The notes below the pieces were generated by a model. The model worked only from the letters and a program-made list of their open reading frames with translations. It did not search any database and was not told where the DNA came from. The position numbers and the translations under genes are program-made. A DNA stretch of 64,000 nucleotides from Fragum whitleyi (Eukaryota; Mollusca; Bivalvia; Cardiida; Cardiidae): positions 35,876,077 through 35,940,076 of the forward strand of contig OX411557.1 in the NCBI GenBank assembly GCA_948146395.1, read 5' to 3'. Positions 10,805 to 22,600 of the stretch are shown piece after piece; position 1 is the stretch's first letter, and each line of letters opens with the position of its first letter.

Positions 10805-12052
10805 TAAGCTCACCTGAGCACGAAGCTTTTGTGATCGTAGAATGTCCGTCGTCCGTCGTCAGTCGTGCGTCGTCCGTCGTCCACAATTTCTTTAAACATC
10901 TTCTCCTCCTAAACCAGTGGGCCAATCTTGATGAAACTTGGCAGGGATGTTCCTTGGGTCAAGCTCTACCAAAGTTGTTAAAATAAATGAAATCCACACT
11001 TAACTTTCCCTTTACCCTTAGAAAAAAGGGTGAAAATATGAAAATCTTTCAAAATCTTCTTCTCTGAAACCAGAAGGCAGACAGCTTTCATATTTGGGAT
11101 GTAGCATCATCTAGTGGACCTCTACCAAGTTTTTTCATATCAAGACTCTGGGGTCATATTTGGGCTTTGCCCGGGCCCAACCCTTTTTACATAGAATCAA
11201 AGAGCGATAATCTTTAAAAATCTTCTTCTCTGAAGCCAGAGGGCACACAGCTTTCATATTTGGTATGTAGCTTCACTTAGTGGGCCTCTACCAAGTTTTT
11301 TCATATCAAGACCCTTGGGTCATATTTGGGATTTGCACTGGTGCATCCCTTTATCTCTTATGAGCACGAAGGGTAAAAAATGAAAATATTCGAAAATCTT
11401 CTTCTATGAAACCAGAAGGCAGACAGCTTTCATATTTGGTATGTAGCATCATCTAGTAGACCTCTACCAAGTTTGTTCATATCAAGACCCTAGAATCATA
11501 TTTGGGCTCCACCCGGGCGCAACCCTTTTAACATAGAATCAAAGAGCGAAAATCTTTTAAAATCTTCTTTAATTGAAACCAGAGGGCACGCTGCTTTCAT
11601 TTTTGGTATGTAGTATCATCTAGTGGGCCCCTACCAAGTTTGTTCATATCAAGACCCTTGGGTCATATTTGGGCTCCACCCGGGCGCATCCCTTTCAGCT
11701 CATCTGAGAACGAAGGGTGAAAATAGGAAAACCTTCAAAAATCTTCTTTTTTGAAACCAGTAGGCAGACAGCTTTCATATTTAGTATGTAGCATCATCTA
11801 GTAGACCCCTACCAATTTTGTTCATATCAAGACCCTGGGATCACATTTGGGGTCCACCAGGATGCATCCCTTTTTACATAGAATCAAAGAGCAAAAAGGC
11901 ATATCTGTCTTGCTCTTCACTGAAAACGTTCCATGGTATTGATCTTAGGCAATCATCTTCTTTTTGACATCTGCCTATCTAATTAATGTGATGTCCCAGG
12001 GGTCAAAGAAACTCAGGTGAGCGATCTATGACCATCTCGGTCCTCTTGTTTA
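10805..12052. mobile_element. TIR element with internal tandem repeats, copy A
   Basis: The inverted ends are GCTCACCTGAG (10808-10818) and CTCAGGTGAGC (12012-12022). A GTCCGTC-rich block follows the left end, then five units of about 160-180 bp, each with TTTCATATTTGGTATGTAGC-like and TACCAAGTTTGTTCATATCA-like blocks. Related elements start at 39763 and 63566. No coding capacity. Confidence 0.75.
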
Positions 12053-12059
12053 TTATTAT

Positions 12060-13030
12060 TCATAATTTGTTTATGTAGAAATAACCCCAAACACCAAGAG
12101 GAATATTTATCTGATATAACCGACATTCAGTTATTCATTTTTGAATGGAACTAAAACGAATATTCGAATATTCAAAACGAATATTCGAATATGTCTTTTG
12201 CTATTCGTTCCCATCCCTACAGAAAACAGAAAAGAAAAAAAAAAGATATCGTCGACTGCATCCCATGGTCATCATGAATTTTGAACTGCTGCTGTTGTTC
12301 TTTTTTAAACAATCTAAATCGAAAACTTATTCAAATTCGTATCAAGTAAATAGCTTGGGCAAGAGTGTATCAGAACATGGCGTCCGTAAAATTACATGTT
12401 TGTTTCAGAGTAAGATCGGTTTTTCTCACATACCTCGCCCATTCGGAACATCACTCGGCTATTTCCGTAAACTGCAACAGACCTCGGATGTATGTAAGGC
12501 GGATGAGTATGTAACAAAATTGTGCATTTTGTTAGGCGGAAACGGTGTAGGTAAATTTAGCGCAAATCTTTTACAGTAAATAACCGCTGGAAAATCTTAA
12601 TTTTTGAGAATGACGAACCATTCTCAAAAATTAAGATTTTTTCAGCCGTTATTTAAGAATCTAGATGTATTTATATAAGGATACGATTGTTCCACGTCAG
12701 TGACTAAAACAAGTAGCGTTTGCGACGTCGAATGTTTTCACTCAAAGTTTCGAGGGCTAACGCCATTTTAACTAACGCCATCGAGTTTTTCCAAGATTTT
12801 CCCGTATTCTTTAAAAAAAAAAATAGTCCGTCTATGTACATTCGAGGTTGATCGTGAGATTGGACGAGTGGTGTTCCGAATGATACCTCGCCCTGTCTTC
12901 TATAGATATCCATGTCTTACACATGTGTAAGATCACATTCTAAATGAATTCATCACGACTTTACCTAACGTACGATTTCGCGGTATATCTGTTATTAGAG
13001 CGTTTCAAAAGTTGACAGAGCCAAGCGTGA
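12060..13030. other. Non-coding stretch with one strong hairpin
   Basis: Open frames at 12145-12579 (144 codons) and 12704-12913 (minus) show no domain. The only structured signal is the hairpin at 12592-12639. Confidence 0.45.
12592..12639. repeat. Perfect 21 bp inverted repeat, 6 nt loop
   Basis: The arms 12592-12612 and 12619-12639 are exact reverse complements around ACGAAC. It is too AT-rich to call a functional RNA; it could be a small fold-back element. Confidence 0.8.
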
Positions 13031-13375
13031 AAATAGAACTTTTGTGTGTTTACTCAATGAAAGATTTATCGATCTTAGACGAAAAAAAGTCACTCTTTAT
13101 TACTTTTACGTTAAAATATGACGAAACATAAAAAATTTGGACAAATTTATTCTAAGCGCCGTTTTGCACGTGGTTTCTAGACAACGTCATAATTACATGT
13201 ATGTATAATGTATGATATAAAGAATAAGTCTCCGTTCGGATAGCGTAAGATAGAGTGAAAATAACGTAAGTAGATTATGATTTTCTTTTTAATTTTACTG
13301 GTTTGCGGCGAGATTATCAAGTAAAAATTTACCGTTATTTCTCAATAAACTACCGAAATTCATTGAAGAAAAATC
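13030..13375 (+). repeat. ~400 bp dispersed repeat, copy 1 (most diverged)
   Basis: It shares ordered blocks with 14640-15040 and 41995-42400: GTGAAAATA near the start, a GCACGTCATTTTGCA-like block, GGTTTGCGGCGAGATTATCA, and CCGTTATTTCTC-AATAAACTACCGA near the end. Non-coding. Confidence 0.55.
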
Positions 13376-14633
13376 GGTTAACCATTTTTGATAAATCGAA
13401 GTTTCTCAATTTTGCAACACAGAAAGTCCAATTCCCATGATGACGTCATAGCGTCAAATCTACGTCAAAACAACAACAAAATCAACAACTCTCGTTATGA
13501 ACACCACTGTACAGCCCGTATTTTCAGTTTGTTTTTCTTTTTTAACTTTATGCAAGATTTGAAATATTTTTTGCTCGAAAACGTTCTAAACTGCTTTCAC
13601 ACAGTATGTAAAGATCATACATATTCTCGAACTACACTGCCCTTTTTGCATGAGTCGATATTCAATATCTTTTCTAGCCAAAGGTGATACACACTACCTT
13701 GTTTTTCACAAGAGTAGGTGAATAGATCGCGTAGTGGGCATCTCCTTTGGCTAGCGAGGATGATATTCAAGGACTAATGGTACATTTTCAAACTAAACGC
13801 ATGTCTTTGCAGAGGATGCAACCGAAAACCAGCGTCCTCTCGTTCTCTTAGATGTTATTTAGAGCTTTATTCTCAATGCCGATATAAGGATTGATTTATT
13901 TTAATCCGTTATATATAATTTCACCTTGATGAAAAACTCATAATCGGATAAAATCAAATTTCTAATCGTTAGGCAATTGGCCCGATTCCCGCCGGGGTTT
14001 GGCCCGATTAGGACAGAGTCCAAAAATAGTTGTTAGCGGGCATGTGATAAAGCGGCATCTAGTAACTGCGAATAGTTTCGACCCTGGTCAGAATGCGCAA
14101 GCGGCGCAGGCTGAACACGGTCGAAACTTTAAGTAACCGGGGCTTTTTCCGAATTTTAAATGACCTACATCAAGTGCAATTCAGGAGTGCGTGTCATATG
14201 GAACCTTATTGAATCCAATGTACAATCGATCTATTTAACTCCATTTTGTTGTGTGACGGGTCGCAGAATTTCTGACATGGCAACTAAGGTTAGCCGGTCA
14301 CCCATTTTTGCCTTCAGATAGAAAAGGGAGAGTGGACTTTGAGGAGCGAGTCCATTGCCGGTATTGTTTATTTGTTATCAACATAAACATTCTCATCATC
14401 AGTATTTATATTTTATCTTTAAGGAATATCTTTTTATCATTACACTTCTACTTTTTTTTCAATTCATTTATTCGTTTGTTTATTCATTATTTATTTATTT
14501 GATAATTATTCGTTTATCTACTTATTCGGTTATTATTATCAACCCATCGTTTTCATCATCACCCATTTGCTGAAGGCTTACAACGTTTAAACATTGCGAT
14601 TAATTTTTACTGTTACTTTGAGGAGAAATATAG
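13376..14633. other. No recognisable gene
   Basis: Short open frames at 13388-13687 and 14308-14573 are AT-driven and lack motifs. Nothing else seen. Confidence 0.5.
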
Positions 14634-15040
14634 GATAACCGTTTGTTTCAGTTTCAGATCGAGGTATAGTTCATCGAGTGAACAACAAAGCTATATTTTC
14701 ACGGTGGCGGAGCCACGAGTGAAAATATAGATTTTGTCGTTCACAAAATGAAATGTTGATCGATCTTACTCAAAAAATAAACGATTACTCTATTTCTATT
14801 TCTTTAATGAAACAAAATGTGAAAATAGTTGGACATATTTTCATAAAGCGCGTCATTTTGCACTCGATTTCTATGCAATGTTCATGACGACCTCACTTAT
14901 TGCGCTATGCTAAGATAATGTCAGATTAGATGAAATGAACGAAAACGGGGTATAAGTTTTTGATAATTTCACTGGTTATGAGGTGAGTTTATCAAATGAT
15001 AATATACCGTTATTTCTCGATAATCCACCGAAAAGCATTT
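14634..15040 (+). repeat. ~400 bp dispersed repeat, copy 2
   Basis: It aligns from GAGGATA through TTTCTCGATAATCCACCGA with 41995-42400. Near its 5' end it carries a short inverted repeat (GCTATATTTTCAC ... GTGAAAATATAG) that can form a stem. Confidence 0.75.
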
Positions 15041-15140
15041 AAGCGACTCTCATATACCCTACATTTTGGATATCCCGCAAGGTACTGTTTTCTGGGAATT
15101 AAATTCAAGAACATTTAATCCGCACCCCTGAAAATGTCAA

Positions 15141-15173
<33 letters not shown>

Positions 15174-16250
15174 GCGGCCTTTTATCTAGAAAACTCGTTA
15201 ATGATTTTATTTCCGTTTTATTTTCGTCATATATATATACGCCTCCAGTAGCCATTTCATGGAATAGGCAGCTTTTCGACGCCTGTAAAGAAAAAAAAAT
15301 GTGTAAAATGAAAAATTTCTTGATATTTAAGCGATTGTTTTTATTTCACTTGTATGTTCTCCCCCAAAACGACAAATTTTCATCACTTGAAATTTGTCGT
15401 CTGTAACTTTTTTTAAATTACCTGTCTAAAATATTCACGAATGTCTGGTAATGTTTATCAGTACGGACACGATAATACACTTCAGACGATTTTTTTTTCG
15501 AATTTACTGATGTTATTCGTCAGCTGTAGTGAAAGGCCTTATCATAACTTATATATATATATATTGATCTTATTTCTGTCCCAAAGACTCATATTTCTTC
15601 CGTGTATGTGAACAACAAAGGATTCGAGTGCCTGCTTGACAAAATGGTTAAAATGAGAGATCCATCAATAGATCTAATATACTAATGACCAATAGTCTTT
15701 TCCGGTTTCGCAAATTTACAAAATCTTTTTAATGAGAATTAAAACATGAATGAATGTAGCATTATTGCAAAGTAGACGAATTAGCCTTCCAATCTACGGT
15801 GGTTTTGTAAACATTTGAACTACGGTCTAAGAATAAAACGACGTAAAATAAGCACGTTATATTGTTAAATTACGAATCGGTCAAATCTAAGAGTGGGCAG
15901 AATTTAATGAACAAAACCATGCATAGTTGTGTATCCATCTTTGTGAAATCACGCATAGATTTTTCAACATAACGTTTGTTCAACTGTTTTGACTAACGTC
16001 GTACTGACGCAACCCGATAAACCATAAAATTCTGAAAAAAAAAGGTGTTATGCTTTATAAACAACGCTTAATTAGATAAATGCTTGTTTTGTTAATCCAA
16101 AAAGGGCAGAAAACGTCCTCATTTCATGATCAAAGAGCATACCCCCCCCCCCCCCCCATTATACCTACTTGTGACAAGACATTTCTGATAAAATTAATTT
16201 CAGGGCTCATTTTATATTTAAGACCATTTTTAAATTAAACTCTCACCATA
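15041..16250. other. Non-coding stretch with homopolymer tracts
   Basis: It contains a run of 27 A at 15145-15171, an AT dinucleotide run near 15552, and 16 C at 16142-16157. No gene is recognised. The poly-A run makes the open frame at 15134 (a Lys tract) spurious. Confidence 0.55.
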
Positions 16251-16254
16251 ATTA

Positions 16255-17155
16255 AACAGCACCATTCAGGTTTTAGCGAAAAGCATTCTTGTCAGACTGC
16301 CCTTTGCCGATTGATCGATGAATGGTCAAAAGATATTGATTCGGGAAAAATCATTGGTTCAGTTTTCGTTGATCTGCAGAAGGCCTTTGATCTTGTGGAT
16401 CATAAAACTTCGTTTTCTTTAAATCAAGGTTGCATTTTCTACCAAATCCTTAGAATTGTTTGAATCTTATTTGTCCGACAAAACAGTAAATTAAGAGTGG
16501 TGATAAGTTCTCCTCTCCACGAATCATATCTAGCGGTGTCCCACAAGGCTGTATATTAGGACCGCTTCTATTTTTTACTCATATAATTGACATGAATTTG
16601 CATGGATATATCTTTAGTTTAGATCTCTATGCAGATTATTCAACATTATATAAGTCTGGAAAAACATTTACGAATTACAAACCGACTAACCAACAGTTTA
16701 AAATCTGTACTCTCATGGTGTTCACATAATAATGTGCTTGCCAACCCAATTAAAGCAAAATTTATGCTTATTAGACCAAAATTAAGGATTAGGGAATATT
16801 AATCTGTGTATAAAACTAAACTTTCTTGGAATATACACTTTGAAAAAAGCTAGTTCTAAAATCAACAGTAAAATTACTTTTCTCAAACGAATTTCGAATT
16901 ATCGACTGTTTTACAAGTCATATATACTTCTTTCTTTTATCATTGCTGTACAATTAGATGGAAAGGTGCTAAATATAGAACTTCTTAATTATATATTCTT
17001 CTTAAAAAAGAGCAGCTCATATTATTTTTGGCGCTTCTTCAAGAACACCATTGATTGATTTTTTCACAAAACTAAACTGGATGACGTTTGACAACCAAAT
17101 CCGGCGTTTTGATTTTCAAATGCTATACATGTGTATATATAAAACTTAATTGGTG
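16255..17155 (+). mobile_element. LINE relic, reverse transcriptase part (CR1/Jockey-like)
   Basis: Broken frames give RT landmarks in order: HSGFSEKHSCQTAL, VFVDLQKAFDLVDHK (motif A with the catalytic Asp), SGVPQGCILGPLLF (motif B), a damaged motif C reading YADY in place of YADD, NFLGIY, and KLNWMTFDNQIRR near the C-terminus. Many stops and shifts. It is a different lineage from the LINE at 6.1 kb. Confidence 0.75.
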
Positions 17156-17445
17156 TTTTGGATGGAAAAAATATCTAATGAGGCTAGAAGAATTGATAAG
17201 TACAATTATCAATTCTCACAACCAAGCTAGATATCTTTTTATGCAATACACTAAGTACGTATTATATTTATCTTATAACCTCTATTTGCCTTGTTTTCGT
17301 CGATGGTTCTAATTGAAATGCAAGTTTCTAAAAATAACCGCATTATATCATTGTTCTAAAAATAACTATGTGATATCATAAAAATATCATATGGGATGTT
17401 ATCACACGGATATTTATATAGCTACAAGGTAAATGTGAACTGTCC
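17155..17445 (-). repeat. Fold-back dispersed repeat, copy 1
   Basis: Roughly the reverse complement of 23160-23490. Shared blocks include a hairpin around AATTGATAA ... TTATCAATTCTC, AACCTCTATTTGC, and GTGATATCATAAAAA-like and GATGTTATCACACGGATAT blocks. It separates two LINE fragments. Confidence 0.65.
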
Positions 17446-17599
17446 AGTCCTACCTCCTACCATCAGGGCATGTTAAACTTCACCTAGCACTGCAGAAAAT
17501 TCTAAATGCTATTCATTAAAAATATTGACTGAGCAGTAATAATGGCACCTTAAGCTTTTTCCTTATATGTGTTTCCCGTAAAATAAATGATTTGTTACT

Positions 17600-18340
17600 T
17601 AGGAAATACTTGGAATAAGAAGGATAACTAGTGACAGGTGTAACTCGATCTACTACTCTTAGTAACATATATAGAGAAATAGGATGGTTAACTCTCGATG
17701 ACAGACGAAAATATCAAAAATTAATTCTTATTTATAAGAATGTAAATGGACTTGCCCCTGAATATTTACAAAACATTTTTCCGTTACCAGTCAATGCAAG
17801 AACAGACTACGCACTACGGAACGCCAATCAAATTGATATGATCACTTGTCGCACTGAACTGTATGCCAAGTCTTTTATACCATCTGCAGTATCACTATGG
17901 AATGAACTTCCTTCTAATTTAAAATGTTTTACATCATTGTCTCTTTTTAAAAAGCGCATCTTGCATTAGTTTAATGCTTCACTAGTACCAAAATACTACT
18001 TCGAATGCGATTTTTAGCAGATATTCTGTACTGCACACAAGAATCCCTAATAATTGCAGTGATTTAAAATCGCATCTATTTAGAAATCACATCTCTACAG
18101 ATTCTACATGTAGCTGTGGACATTCATCAGAAGATCCCTAACATTACCTTTTCCAATGTCCACTCTACATAACTCATAGAGTCAAACTTTTCCATAGTAC
18201 TCGTAGGTTTCACCCTCTTAACACAAACGTTTTACTCTAACGATCTAGAGACCTTAACGCCGAAGAAAATTCAATAATTTTCAAAGCTGTTCAGCAATAC
18301 ATAAAAGAAACAAAAAGGTTTTTGTAATGTCAAATAGCAA
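17600..18340 (+). mobile_element. LINE 3' fragment (pol C-terminus), separate insertion
   Basis: The frame 17631-17969 carries the C-terminal block of CR1/Jockey-type LINEs: IGWLTLDDRRKYQKLILIYK, NGLAPEYL, then SFIPSAVSLWNELP. Downstream in broken frames is a CSCG ... HYLFQCPLY cluster near 18110-18170. It overlaps in family coordinates with the end of the relic at 16.3 kb, so the two are separate insertions. Confidence 0.7.
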
Positions 18341-18765
18341 TCATTAAAAATCACCGCGTGATTCAATCACCAGTCCCGATGGGCCGAACCGACATAGGAT
18401 TCATAAAACCATAGTATTCATAAAATTATAGACACCATTATTATTACTATTGTTATCGTTATCATTTCTAGTTTTTCAACATTACATGTACAAATTGCCC
18501 CCGCATGAGATCCTTTTCATGACTGGAATAGAGTCGCCTTTGATAACCCTTCATTTTTATTCTTCTATTGATGATCAAATCAATTATTCATTAGAATAAA
18601 GGCTTCAAAATGTGAATGTTAACCAAAAGGGAATGGCCGAATCTAAGTTGACAGAACTTGTGGCCAGACCCTTTGTCTACTTTTGATTTTTTTTTTTGTA
18701 AATATCATGTTGCATATTATGTAATATAGAGGCAATAAAATATGTTTAAACTGAATAAGAAAAAT
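18341..18765 (+). mobile_element. Probable 3' UTR of the LINE fragment
   Basis: Follows the pol remnant and ends in GGCAATAAAATATG plus an A-rich stretch near 18733-18765, the usual form of a LINE 3' end. No coding sequence. Confidence 0.45.
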
Positions 18766-19601
18766 GGGTAAAAAAGTATCGTCGAATTATGATTTGTTAA
18801 TCGACCGTCTTAAACCTTTATGATACATGATATTGATCCATGGTTACTAGCGGCTTAAATAAAATTAGCAAATTCATAGCAAAAACAAAAACTATGGCTG
18901 AAATAGGACATGGCCGGAACTAGGGCGGCCACTGATTTTCTTATTGGTGTTTCAAAACCACTGTTTCTAAATCATGATAGTGACGGGGGCTTTGGTGTTT
19001 AACAAACTCATAACTTGTTTAAATCTTTGTGTTTTTTCTGTGTGTGTTTTTTTTATTTCCTCGTGCTTAAAAGTGCTCTTGAGACTTTTAGGAACCGGAT
19101 GCCGATTGAAAATCTCCGCTACAATATAATCGCTTTATTGTTGGATACGTTTAAGAAAAAAGACGAAATAATAATAAAAAAAATATGAAACATTATGTTT
19201 ATATGAAAGACTTTAATTAAATCTGAATTGTTACCTTACATTACTGGCGTGGCCTATATCCTGGCTTAGTTCATGTTAATGACATTTTTGACCGTCCAAG
19301 TGTCCTATTTGAACGAATAAAAAAACAAATCAAACAAAAATACATTTATTTCATATGTTGGTTGTGTATTTTTATACCTTAATTATTTTTCAATATCGTT
19401 AGAGGTAACTCACAAGGTGTGGGATGTTTATAAGAACTGTGAAAAAAATCCACAAGAATTAGGAAAAATGCCTTGTGCTCTCGAAATAGTTTCACTAGAC
19501 ATTTTATCTAGATGCAAGGGTCAGGAAAATAGGTATATTCTCCATCAACCATCATCATTCCAGCGTTACACTCGTATGTGACCCTCTTGTATTCATTTCA
19601 G
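18766..19601. other. Upstream flank of the TSP1 gene
   Basis: No recognisable gene or repeat. The start codon at 19604 lies only 2 nt after a TTTCAG acceptor (AG at 19600-19601), so at least one non-coding 5' exon and the promoter must lie further upstream. I cannot place them. Confidence 0.5.
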
Positions 19602-19603
19602 CT

Positions 19604-19658
19604 ATGGGAGGTCTACACCTGATATTCCTACTAACAGTTGGAGTGGCGTTCGTTTGTG
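19604..19658 (+). CDS. Exon 1: signal peptide
   Basis: 18 codons plus one base. ATG is followed by a hydrophobic run (IFLLTVGVAFVC), a typical secretory leader. The donor is G|GTAGGT. Chosen as start because it lies 2 nt after an acceptor and is the only Met in this exon. Confidence 0.75.
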
Positions 19659-22600
19659 GTAGGTATTAAGAAATATCAATTGAACTAACCGTCGTCATAG
19701 CCTAGTTGATAGAGCATCATCATCCGAATTTTCAAACAATGGGGTCGTAGGGTCGATCCCCGACAGCGGGACATGTTTTTTTCCGACAGTTGATTTACAC
19801 CGAAGTGGTAAGCTTCTAGAGGTAGCGAATAATGTAGTAGTGGTACTAGTATAAGAAATATCAGCCGCTGCGATATGACTGAAAATTGCAAAAAGCGAAG
19901 CCTAACCCAATCAAACAAACGAAGATCTCGACAATTTAACTGGCGCGCGTGACAACTGACGGACCTCTTGCCATGCCACTCCCCTCAATCAAGGAAGGTT
20001 TGTTTAGAATTCCGACCTTTAACGAATTATGTCATACAAAATGACAACCTGAAAAAAGGTTGCTCGCCAACGAAAATGTTTGACATAGGTTTTTACAAGT
20101 CAAAAATATGATGGTTTATCAATACCATATGTTGTGACGGTAACAAATGTCACAAAGTAATTTGTTTCGAAAACGGGGGGATTCTACCCCCTGGTCAATC
20201 GCCGATTGCTAAGTTTTGTTGTTAGACCAATGGTCATCTCTCAAAATAAATGATTTTTTTAAATAATGCTATACTATCGATACGTGCTGTTGACCTCTGT
20301 CATTTCCAGCCATTTTTCTTTGATATTGACATGGTTAGCGACCAAACGGTCGTAATCACATCCTATCCTAGTCGACGTGTAAATCGCCCTCCAATTATTT
20401 ACTTTTTTATTCTTGTATGTAAACGACCACGCCTTTTTAAGTTTAATAAGTAAATAAGCAAGAAAATATTTGTTTATTATAGTGACTTAGGTTATACATT
20501 AGGATATTCCATGATATTTTCCCCGAGTTCAAGACCGTTTAAATAGAGGACCTTCGGCAGCCCTCACCTGTCGCATTGGGCTCCGAAAGGGGTACCACGA
20601 GAGAAAAAATGAAACAGCTTCTCAATGGCCTTTCTTGTTAACAATTTTACAGCTTTATTTGGCCGAGGAATAAGTTCGATTCGAGACGAAAAATAAAATT
20701 TCAAAGTATGATGTGTTAAAAAGACTACAGGAGCACAAAAGGGGAAATAACTGACCTTCAAACGCAGGAAGGTTGGTCCTTATACTGTGGTCCTTAGACT
20801 GGTTACTGAGTCTGATACTACTACGTATACACGGTATACACGACGGTGGCCAGTTCGGTTGGTCCTTTGTGATCCTTGTCTAACGACAGGGACTCTATAA
20901 ATGTATATCTAGGGTCCGTGTTAACGAAGAAGATTAAGGGAATAAACGGTTATGCAGTTTTTTTTAAAGCTTTACCCCTTGTGACGGGCTGCAATGTTTC
21001 TAATATTTTTTCAAAGTGGTTGCTTATGCCGATTGATGAAGGCCAAGCGGTTGGACAAGCTATCAATCTATTTTGCCAATCAAAGGTTAAATCAAGTAGG
21101 CTATCAGCTTTTTCGGGGGCCAGTCAACCGCAAAAAATTTTGACATAAAACCATTCTAAATCACGTGATCACCGTTCCCGCGAATTTGGAAAAGTTTGGT
21201 GTGAACGTGATTTGAATGATAAACTTATCACTTGGATACCTAATCTCAGTATTAAAAAAGTTTATAGAGCTCTATCAGGATCTCTTAAGTTTTAATAAGG
21301 GTCCGTGGCTCTCGTTGTCTGCGCATGTCATAGTCTCCGAAGATTGTCAGTATTTGAAAAATGCCACCTATCGGAAGATAACGCCGTGGCTCTATGTAAA
21401 ATGTTGATAACGAAGATTGTCATAATTTCATTTTAGCTGCCCCGGATAATCGAGGTACCGAGTTTGTGATTGGTTATATGGCTAATTATGTAGAGAACAA
21501 CCCAGTCCACTTGTTTGTTACAACTTCACGAACTACAGTAGTCAATGTCAGGGTGAGTCCACTTTCTACAACAAATTCAAAACAACGATTACGCACAATA
21601 CGCACATGCGTATTGAAAAAAATCAGAATTAAAAAAAATCTAGATCTAAATAAAGTAGATCTCTATTTATACATGGGAAAAAGGTTCACCAACACAACAA
21701 GTTAAGGATAAACTTTAAATCTATAGATATACTTGTATTTTTTTTTTCATTTATCTTTTGTCTTTGTCATTTTGGAAAGAAAACATCAATTGTGAACATT
21801 GAAAAAAATACTTCAGTAATTCTTCATTTCAACAATGATTTCCAAAGCTTTCATCAAGGCTATCAAACCCTCGAATTATTTGATGAATTCTTATGACAAG
21901 AATGCTCATATATCTCTAGCTTAATATTTCTCTCCAGATTGTTTTTTTCAGATTGTTTTTTCAGTATAATTTTCTCTTAATTTTGTGGAGAACTTACCCT
22001 TAACATAGCGAGGTGTAATTAGGATTTTGAATGTTATGTGCACTTAGAGTAAGAAGACAACCAACAAAGAATATATGGGAAAAGGGAATATGAGGACTGT
22101 GAAAATAGACGAATATCCCAAAGCCACTACCCTTTTTCAATGAATCGAGTATTGTAGAATCAAAACATCGTAGCTACAGATTGAATAAGATGTAGTTATG
22201 ATGTTCTGATCATTCATCGACAATACTTTTTGAATAGTATTTATTTGTATTAAGCATTTGTATTGATAATGGTAGTTATACCCTTGCTAAACAATCATTC
22301 CACATAATATTTGTATATTTTTAGGAAATAAACCTTAAAGCTGCCCTTTCACAGATTGGGAAAATGTGATTTTTTAAAATTTTCGTAAAATAAATCAGAA
22401 GTAATGATCTCATTATGTTGAAGCCTTTAAAATAATAAGAATCAATCTGGTAATGCATGGAAAGAAAGGCCAATATACCTGAATTTAGCAAAATTCATTC
22501 TGAAAAAATAAAGCTACTAACGCCTTAAAAACTGGATCCTTTACTGATCTTACCCCTTCAAAAAAATTAGTTTCAAAATTATTGAAATGTGTTATTTTTA

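Noticed and set aside
12145..12579. 144-codon open frame
   Set aside because: No domain; Lys- and Phe-rich low complexity from AT-rich DNA; no splice or expression signal visible.
15134..15406. 90-codon frame with a Lys run
   Set aside because: The Lys run is the 27-base poly-A tract; no other evidence.
16840..17312. Short plus frames as independent small genes
   Set aside because: They are pieces of a decayed LINE reverse transcriptase and of a fold-back repeat.
19690..19775. Functional tRNA gene
   Set aside because: A and B boxes are good but no acceptor stem closes and related copies share a SINE tail.
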